Source of the DNA: Candidatus Saccharimonadota bacterium
GTDB taxonomy: Bacteria; Patescibacteriota; Saccharimonadia; Saccharimonadales; Saccharimonadaceae
Reading direction: 5' to 3'
Assembly (NCBI GenBank): GCA_009777365.1
Contig: WRLZ01000018.1
Span: forward strand, 1 to 11,157
Length of the DNA: 11,157 nt
The notes under the pieces are model-generated. The model was given only the letters and a program-made list of their open reading frames with translations. It ran no database searches and was not told the DNA's origin. Position 1 is the stretch's first letter. Every line of letters begins with the position of its first letter. The position numbers and the translations under genes are program-made. Shown here piece after piece: positions 6,105 through 11,157 of this stretch.

Positions 6105-6133
6105 ATTATAGCACACATTGTCAAATTTGTCAA
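6105..6133 (-). promoter_or_regulatory. Perfect-consensus sigma-70 promoter for the 197-residue gene
   Basis: Read on the - strand, this is TTGACA (6133-6128), a 17-base spacer and TATAAT (6110-6105). Both hexamers match consensus exactly. A second TTGACA (6124-6119) lies within the spacer. Transcription would start near 6098, leaving a leader of about 35 bases to ATG 6063 or 86 bases to ATG 6012. This predicts high, constitutive expression unless repressed. Confidence 0.8.
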
Positions 6134-6141
6134 GGAAAAAT

Positions 6142-6178
6142 GGGGATTTTGGGGTGTTTTTGGGGTAAAAAGTCGGGG
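6142..6178 (+). other. Candidate G-quadruplex: four GGGG tracts
   Basis: GGGG occurs at 6142-6145, 6151-6154, 6162-6165 and 6175-6178, with loops of five, seven and nine bases. It lies just upstream of the - strand promoter, with the G-rich strand as the + strand. Further G runs follow at about 6201-6220. The + strand is G-rich overall, so chance is a real alternative. Confidence 0.35.
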
Positions 6179-6223
6179 ATAACAGTAGTGGAGAAGGACT
6201 GGGTTAGGGGGAAGGAGGGTGGT

Positions 6224-6240
6224 GTTGTAATTTTTACAAC
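6224..6240. repeat. Small inverted repeat GTTGTAA-TTT-TTACAAC
   Basis: Seven-base perfect arms with a three-base centre, 18 bases upstream of the -35 of the nrdD promoter. It could be a binding site for a dimeric regulator in the divergent region. Nothing identifies the protein. Confidence 0.3.
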
Positions 6241-6257
6241 GTTTTACCATGAAAGGC

Positions 6258-6286
6258 TTGCAATTACTATATTTAGGGTGTATAAC
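6258..6286 (+). promoter_or_regulatory. nrdD promoter
   Basis: TTGCAA (6258-6263), a 17-base spacer and TATAAC (6281-6286). Transcription would begin near 6293, leaving a leader of about 145 bases before the nrdD ATG. The -10 lies inside a palindrome, which suggests repression. Confidence 0.55.
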
Positions 6287-6312
6287 TATAGTATACACCA
6301 TATATAGCGTGT
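6277..6312. promoter_or_regulatory. Palindromic operator overlapping the nrdD promoter (NrdR-box-like)
   Basis: GGTGTATA (6277-6284), a seven-base centre and TATACACC (6292-6299) form a perfect 8-7-8 inverted repeat over the -10 and the expected start site. A second, overlapping element runs 6295-6312: ACAC, ten bases containing TATATA, then GTGT. NrdR repressors of ribonucleotide reductase genes bind boxes with ACAC...GTGT ends and an AT-rich centre of about 16 bp, usually in pairs. The ends and centre match that pattern, but the spacing is two bases longer than the consensus I know. A repeat of GGTGTATAAC at about 6407-6416 may be a third half-site. Confidence 0.5.
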
Positions 6313-6349
6313 AGAGCGGGTACAGAAGACTAGCATAGGAAATGCGAAA

Positions 6350-6375
6350 GCCGTATCAGAGAAAAAGAGTACGGC
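6350..6375 (+). other. Hairpin in the nrdD leader
   Basis: GCCGTA (6350-6355) pairs with TACGGC (6370-6375) around a purine-rich 14-base loop. No riboswitch class is recognised in the roughly 145-base leader. No T-run follows, so it is not an attenuator by itself. Confidence 0.3.
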
Positions 6376-6437
6376 AAGGTTGGGTATTCCAAAGTGGCTG
6401 TATGGTGGTGTATAACAGGAAAAAATAAGGGGGTAAT

Positions 6438-8366
6438 ATGTCGATTATCAATAACGCTTCGAGCGTAAAAGAAATCGTGAGTTCACACAGGGAGTTGATG
6501 GATAAGATTAAGACTATATCGGATCCGTTTGATATTGACTCCGAGATAAAGAGGGGGAACGCGAATATCAATGGGCTTAGCGTGCAGGGCAAATTGCAAC
6601 AAATCGCGAATGAGACGTCAAAGATATTTGCGCTTAGGCACTTGGTGAGTAGGAAATTCGGGGAGGCTCATCAAAATGGAGACATTCATATACATGATTT
6701 GGATTATTATTTAACGAAAACTGCCACTTGCAATCAAATTGATTTGGGGGAGTTGTTGCAAAGGGGGATTTGGAATGAGCATGGATTCATACGTCCTCCA
6801 AGGTCTATAAATACGGCGGCATATTTGGCGGCGGTTGTTTTGCAGTCGCATCAGAACCAGCAACATGGCGGGCAGAGTTTTCCGAGCTTTGATTTTTCAT
6901 TGGCGCCTTATGTGAAGTTGTCTTATGAAAAAAATGTGAAGAAGGTGATGGATATTATGGGGGTCATGCGGAAGGATGGCCAGGATGCGAAGGTGTCGCA
7001 GAAGATAAAGAAGAAGGCGTGGGAGATGACGGAGGCTGATACTTTGCAGGCGATGGAGGGGTTTGTGCATAATATAAATACTATGCATAGCCGAGGCGGC
7101 GGGCAGGTTGTGTTCGCGAGTGTGAATTTTGGGCTTGATACTTCGCGAGAGGGGAGGTTGGTCAGTAAGTGTTTGATGCAGGCGCAGTCGAATGGGTTGG
7201 GCAAGGGCGAGACTCCGTTGTTTCCGATATTGTCCTTTAAGGTCAAGGATGGTGTGAATGGACTCCCGGAAGATCCGAATTATGATCTATTTCGTATGTC
7301 GCTTGAGGTGACGAGCAAGCGGCTGTTCCCGAACTGGGTGTTTTTGGACGCGCCGTTTAATTTGAGTTTATATGATTCGGAGCGTCCGGAAAGGGCGATA
7401 AGCTCGATGGGGTGTCGGACGCGGTTGGCGGCGTCGGTTTTTCCTGAAAGCCATGGGACAAGCAATAAGAGGGGCAACAATTCGTTTACGAGTATAAACT
7501 TGCCGAGGATTGCGCTGGAGGCAGAAAAGGACGTTGATAAGTTCTTCGAGATTCTTGATGAGAGATTGGGGATGGCGTATGCACAGTTGGCGGAGCGCTT
7601 TATATATCAATGCAGTGCACAGCCGGATGAGTTCAGATATTTGAGCGAGAATGCGACGTTGTTTGAGGACTTTAAGGCGAGTGGAAGGATCCAAGATGCA
7701 CTCAAGCATAATAGCTTGTCGATTGGGTTTATCGGATTGGCGGAAGCGCTCGTGGCGCTTGTGGGAAAACATCATGGGGAGAGCAAAGAGGCGCAGAAAT
7801 TGGGGCTTAGAATTGTGGGGCATATGCGGAAGTTTTGCGACAAAAAGGCGAAAGAGGATATGTTGAATTGGAGCTTGCTGGCTACGCCGGCGGAGGGGCT
7901 TTCGGAGAGGTTTGTCAAAATGGACGCGAAGAGGTTTGGCAGGATAAGGGGTGTAACGGATAAAGATTATTATACAAACAGTTCGCATGTGCCTGTGGGG
8001 TTTGATATTGATATTTGGGAGAAGATTGACATTGAGGCGCCGTATCACGCATTGGAGAATGCTGGGCATATTGCCTATGTGGAGATTGAGGATGATCCGA
8101 GTGTGAATATTGATGGGCTCGAAAAAATCGTGAACTATATGAAGAAATCGGGTGTGGGGTATGGGGCGATAAACCATCCCTTGGATAAATGCTTGGATTG
8201 TGGGTTGACTGGGGTGATTAAATCGGACACTTGCACGAAGTGTGGCGGTGGAGATATACAGCGGCTAAGGAGGATTACGGGGTATTTGGTCGGAGACTTG
8301 AAGCGGTGGAATAATGGCAAGAGGGCGGAAGAGAGAGATCGAGTTAAGCATGATAAAAAGGGTTGA
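6438..8366 (+). CDS. nrdD: Anaerobic (class III) ribonucleoside-triphosphate reductase
   Basis: A glycyl-radical enzyme that reduces ribonucleotides to deoxyribonucleotides without oxygen, in the cytoplasm. At 642 residues it holds the expected landmarks: HIHDLDYY then ATCNQIDL with C98, the QHGGQS loop, and MGCRTR with C326 as the likely thiyl-radical cysteine. Near the end, a four-cysteine zinc site (C585, C588, C599, C602) precedes RRITGYL with the radical-bearing G615, 27 residues from the C-terminus. The N-terminus starts close to the catalytic barrel, so the regulatory ATP-cone seen in E. coli NrdD appears to be missing or very short. The ATG has AAGGGGG at 6427-6433, four bases upstream. 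The activase gene nrdG, often adjacent, is not in this window: groES follows. The palindrome over the promoter suggests repression when dNTPs are ample. Confidence 0.95.
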   Translation: MSIINNASSVKEIVSSHRELMDKIKTISDPFDIDSEIKRGNANINGLSVQGKLQQIANETSKIFALRHLVSRKFGEAHQNGDIHIHDLDYYLTKTATCNQIDLGELLQRGIWNEHGFIRPPRSINTAAYLAAVVLQSHQNQQHGGQSFPSFDFSLAPYVKLSYEKNVKKVMDIMGVMRKDGQDAKVSQKIKKKAWEMTEADTLQAMEGFVHNINTMHSRGGGQVVFASVNFGLDTSREGRLVSKCLMQAQSNGLGKGETPLFPILSFKVKDGVNGLPEDPNYDLFRMSLEVTSKRLFPNWVFLDAPFNLSLYDSERPERAISSMGCRTRLAASVFPESHGTSNKRGNNSFTSINLPRIALEAEKDVDKFFEILDERLGMAYAQLAERFIYQCSAQPDEFRYLSENATLFEDFKASGRIQDALKHNSLSIGFIGLAEALVALVGKHHGESKEAQKLGLRIVGHMRKFCDKKAKEDMLNWSLLATPAEGLSERFVKMDAKRFGRIRGVTDKDYYTNSSHVPVGFDIDIWEKIDIEAPYHALENAGHIAYVEIEDDPSVNIDGLEKIVNYMKKSGVGYGAINHPLDKCLDCGLTGVIKSDTCTKCGGGDIQRLRRITGYLVGDLKRWNNGKRAEERDRVKHDKKG

Positions 8367-8384
8367 GGACTTTTTGATGGGAAA

Positions 8385-8411
8385 TTAGCAGAAAGGGCTT
8401 GCAAGTGCTAG
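8385..8411. promoter_or_regulatory. Degenerate CIRCE-like inverted repeat (HrcA operator candidate)
   Basis: The layout is nine bases (TTAGCAGAA), nine bases of spacer, nine bases (AAGTGCTAG). CIRCE is TTAGCACTC-N9-GAGTGCTAA, so the left arm matches 6 of 9 and the right arm 7 of 9, with the exact spacing. It overlaps the -35 of the groES promoter, where HrcA would block transcription. The arm losses mean it could be a decayed or lineage-specific form. Confidence 0.5.
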
Positions 8412-8427
8412 GGTAGTGTGATATAAT
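8399..8427 (+). promoter_or_regulatory. groES operon promoter
   Basis: TTGCAA (8399-8404), a 17-base spacer and consensus TATAAT (8422-8427). Transcription would start near 8434, giving a leader of about 14 bases that consists of little more than the ribosome binding site AAGGAGG (8438-8444). Confidence 0.75.
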
Positions 8428-8447
8428 CAGACTATAAAAGGAGGACT

Positions 8448-8704
8448 ATGGTAGCAATAAAACCATTGAAAGATCGGGTGGTTGCTAAGCGCGAAGAGGC
8501 TATGGCGACGACAAAGTCCGGGCTCTTGCTCGGGGAAGCGACAGAGAAGCCGGCGTATGCTGTGGTGGAGGCGGTTGGGGCTGAGGCTAAATCTGTGAAG
8601 AAGGGTGATAAGATTTTATTCAAGGAATATTCGGCGACTGATGTGAAAATTGATGGCGTGGGTTACTTGATTGTTAAAGAAGAAGATATTTTGGGGGTAG
8701 TGTC

Positions 8705-8708
<4 letters not shown>
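8448..8708 (+). CDS. groES: Co-chaperonin GroES
   Basis: The heptameric lid of the GroEL folding chamber, cytoplasmic. It opens with IKPLKDRVVAK, the family signature, and holds a mobile loop, ATTKSGLLLGEAT (about 20-32), in which LLL stands where E. coli has the GroEL-binding IVL. GDKILFKEYSATDVKIDG and LIVKEEDILGVV are the usual beta-barrel core and C-terminus. At 86 residues it is about ten shorter than E. coli GroES. The Shine-Dalgarno AAGGAGG ends three bases before the ATG. Its stop overlaps the next start as ATGA, so the downstream small gene is coupled to it. First gene of the groES / small ORF / groEL operon. Confidence 0.96.
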
Positions 8709-10509
<1,801 letters not shown>

Positions 10510-10535
10510 AACTAGCCTAGCTTAACCAAGCTCTT

Positions 10536-10564
10536 AGGGTCTGGGATGAATCCAGACCCTTTTA
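10536..10564 (+). terminator. Intrinsic terminator of the groES-groEL operon
   Basis: AGGGTCTGG (10536-10544) pairs perfectly with CCAGACCCT (10552-10560) around a seven-base loop and is followed directly by TTTT. The right position and form after groEL. Confidence 0.88.
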
Positions 10565-10614
10565 TGTTATATAACATTCTGTCAAGAGTACTACTAGAAA
10601 AAAATGTGAGGATG

Positions 10615-10623
10615 TGGTAAAAT
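10615..10623 (+). promoter_or_regulatory. Candidate extended -10 promoter for pfkA
   Basis: TGG followed by TAAAAT (10618-10623) is an extended -10. No good -35 lies 17 bases upstream (TAGAAA), which extended -10 promoters tolerate. The start would be near 10630, a leader of about 25 bases with the purine-rich AGAAAGAGAG before the ATG at 10655. Confidence 0.45.
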
Positions 10624-10654
10624 ACGGAAAATTGGATAAGAGAAAGAGAGTGTT

Positions 10655-11157
10655 ATGAAGAAGATAGCGATAATGACGGCGGGAGGGGACTGCCCAGGAC
10701 TTAATTCGGTGATAAGAGCGGTGGTGCTTTCGGCTGTGGCTAAGGGCGTGGAAGTGGTTGGAATATTGGATGGGTTTATTGGGTTTTGCGAGGGTAAATA
10801 TATGAAACTTGATAAAGTTGCAGTGGATAATATCGATGCGCTCGGAGGAACAATACTGGGGGCGTCGAACAAGGAGGCGCCGTTTCGTTATCCTTCAAAG
10901 AAGAAAAAGGGCACTTATGAAGATAGGGTTGACTTTGGCGTGAAGGCTTTGAAAGACAAGGGCGTGGAGGCGATGGTTGTGGTCGGCGGGGATGGGAGTT
11001 TGGATTCGGCGAGGATTATAAATGAACGCGGGATGCCGACTGTGGGAATTCCGAAGACGATTGATAATGACATGGTGGCGAGCGATCCGACGATTGGGTT
11101 CTCGACGGCGGTGGAGAATGTTGCTCTTGCGATTTCAAAGCTCAAGACGACGGCGGC
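10655..11157 (+). CDS. pfkA: 6-phosphofructokinase (3' truncated by window end)
   Basis: Catalyses phosphorylation of fructose 6-phosphate to fructose 1,6-bisphosphate in glycolysis. The first 167 codons are present. The start TAGGDCPGLNSVIRAVV matches the family phosphate-binding loop GGDxxGxN. GGDGS (111-115) and PKTIDND (133-139) follow, with D137 as the likely catalytic base. In family terms Gly at the GGDG position (Bacillus 104) goes with ATP as donor, while Lys in PKTIDND (Bacillus 124, usually Gly in ATP enzymes) is typical of pyrophosphate enzymes and also of some ATP enzymes, such as trypanosomatid ones. ATP is the more likely donor. It stands alone after the groEL terminator, with its own promoter candidate. 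Confidence 0.93.
   Translation, partial: MKKIAIMTAGGDCPGLNSVIRAVVLSAVAKGVEVVGILDGFIGFCEGKYMKLDKVAVDNIDALGGTILGASNKEAPFRYPSKKKKGTYEDRVDFGVKALKDKGVEAMVVVGGDGSLDSARIINERGMPTVGIPKTIDNDMVASDPTIGFSTAVENVALAISKLKTTA

Noticed and set aside
6029..6301. A 90-codon - strand ORF over the nrdD regulatory region
   Set aside because: It runs through the - strand promoter and the palindromic operator, overlaps the 197-codon gene, and has no ribosome site.
8355..8375. AAAAAG/CTTTTT hairpin after nrdD as a terminator
   Set aside because: The stem is six weak pairs overlapping the stop codon; too weak to support as a terminator.

Overview
This 11.2 kb window looks chromosomal. It is dense in housekeeping genes, nearly all on the + strand. 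TGA ends genes in the usual way: it closes nrdD, and the groES stop overlaps the next start as ATGA. That argues against the recoded UGA lineages. DNA polymerase I has a degenerate proofreading region. The MurE-type ligase has an almost absent N-terminal domain. Genes join through one-base TAATG and ATGA overlaps, and there is probably a leaderless mRNA. Together these suggest a streamlined, anaerobic or facultative bacterium, possibly of the Candidate Phyla Radiation/Patescibacteria (Saccharibacteria-like). This placement is inference from gene style only. The + strand is strongly G-over-C in most coding stretches (29 G and 6 C counted in 4621-4680), as expected for a leading strand.

Layout: 1-483 is the C-terminal ATPase end of a sensor histidine kinase, overlapping polA (483-2906) by one base. 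Positions 2907-3651 are a 745-base gap without a large gene. It holds a structured RNA candidate (element A), then a separate promoter, a predicted three-way-junction leader, a 21-codon ORF with a strong Shine-Dalgarno, and a hairpin. A promoter whose start falls on the ATG precedes a MurE-family ligase (3652-5040). Positions 5041-5469 hold element B, a second copy of the same RNA type, and a bidirectional terminator. Convergent to it is an unrecognised 197-codon gene on the - strand (5470-6063) with a perfect-consensus promoter. Next come a regulatory region with a palindromic operator over a promoter, then nrdD (6438-8366). The groES / small membrane protein / groEL operon (8448-10509) follows behind a degenerate CIRCE-like repeat and ends at an intrinsic terminator. 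A 6-phosphofructokinase gene starts at 10655 and runs off the window.

The genes cover DNA repair/replication, peptidoglycan precursor synthesis, anaerobic dNTP supply, protein folding and glycolysis, and do not form one pathway. The most unusual content is non-coding or very small. Two RNA-like elements flank murE; they share sequence blocks and architecture, but their long hairpin arms differ completely. A tiny gene sits behind a structured leader. A 48-residue membrane protein with a CxxC motif is wedged between groES and groEL by overlapping start and stop codons.
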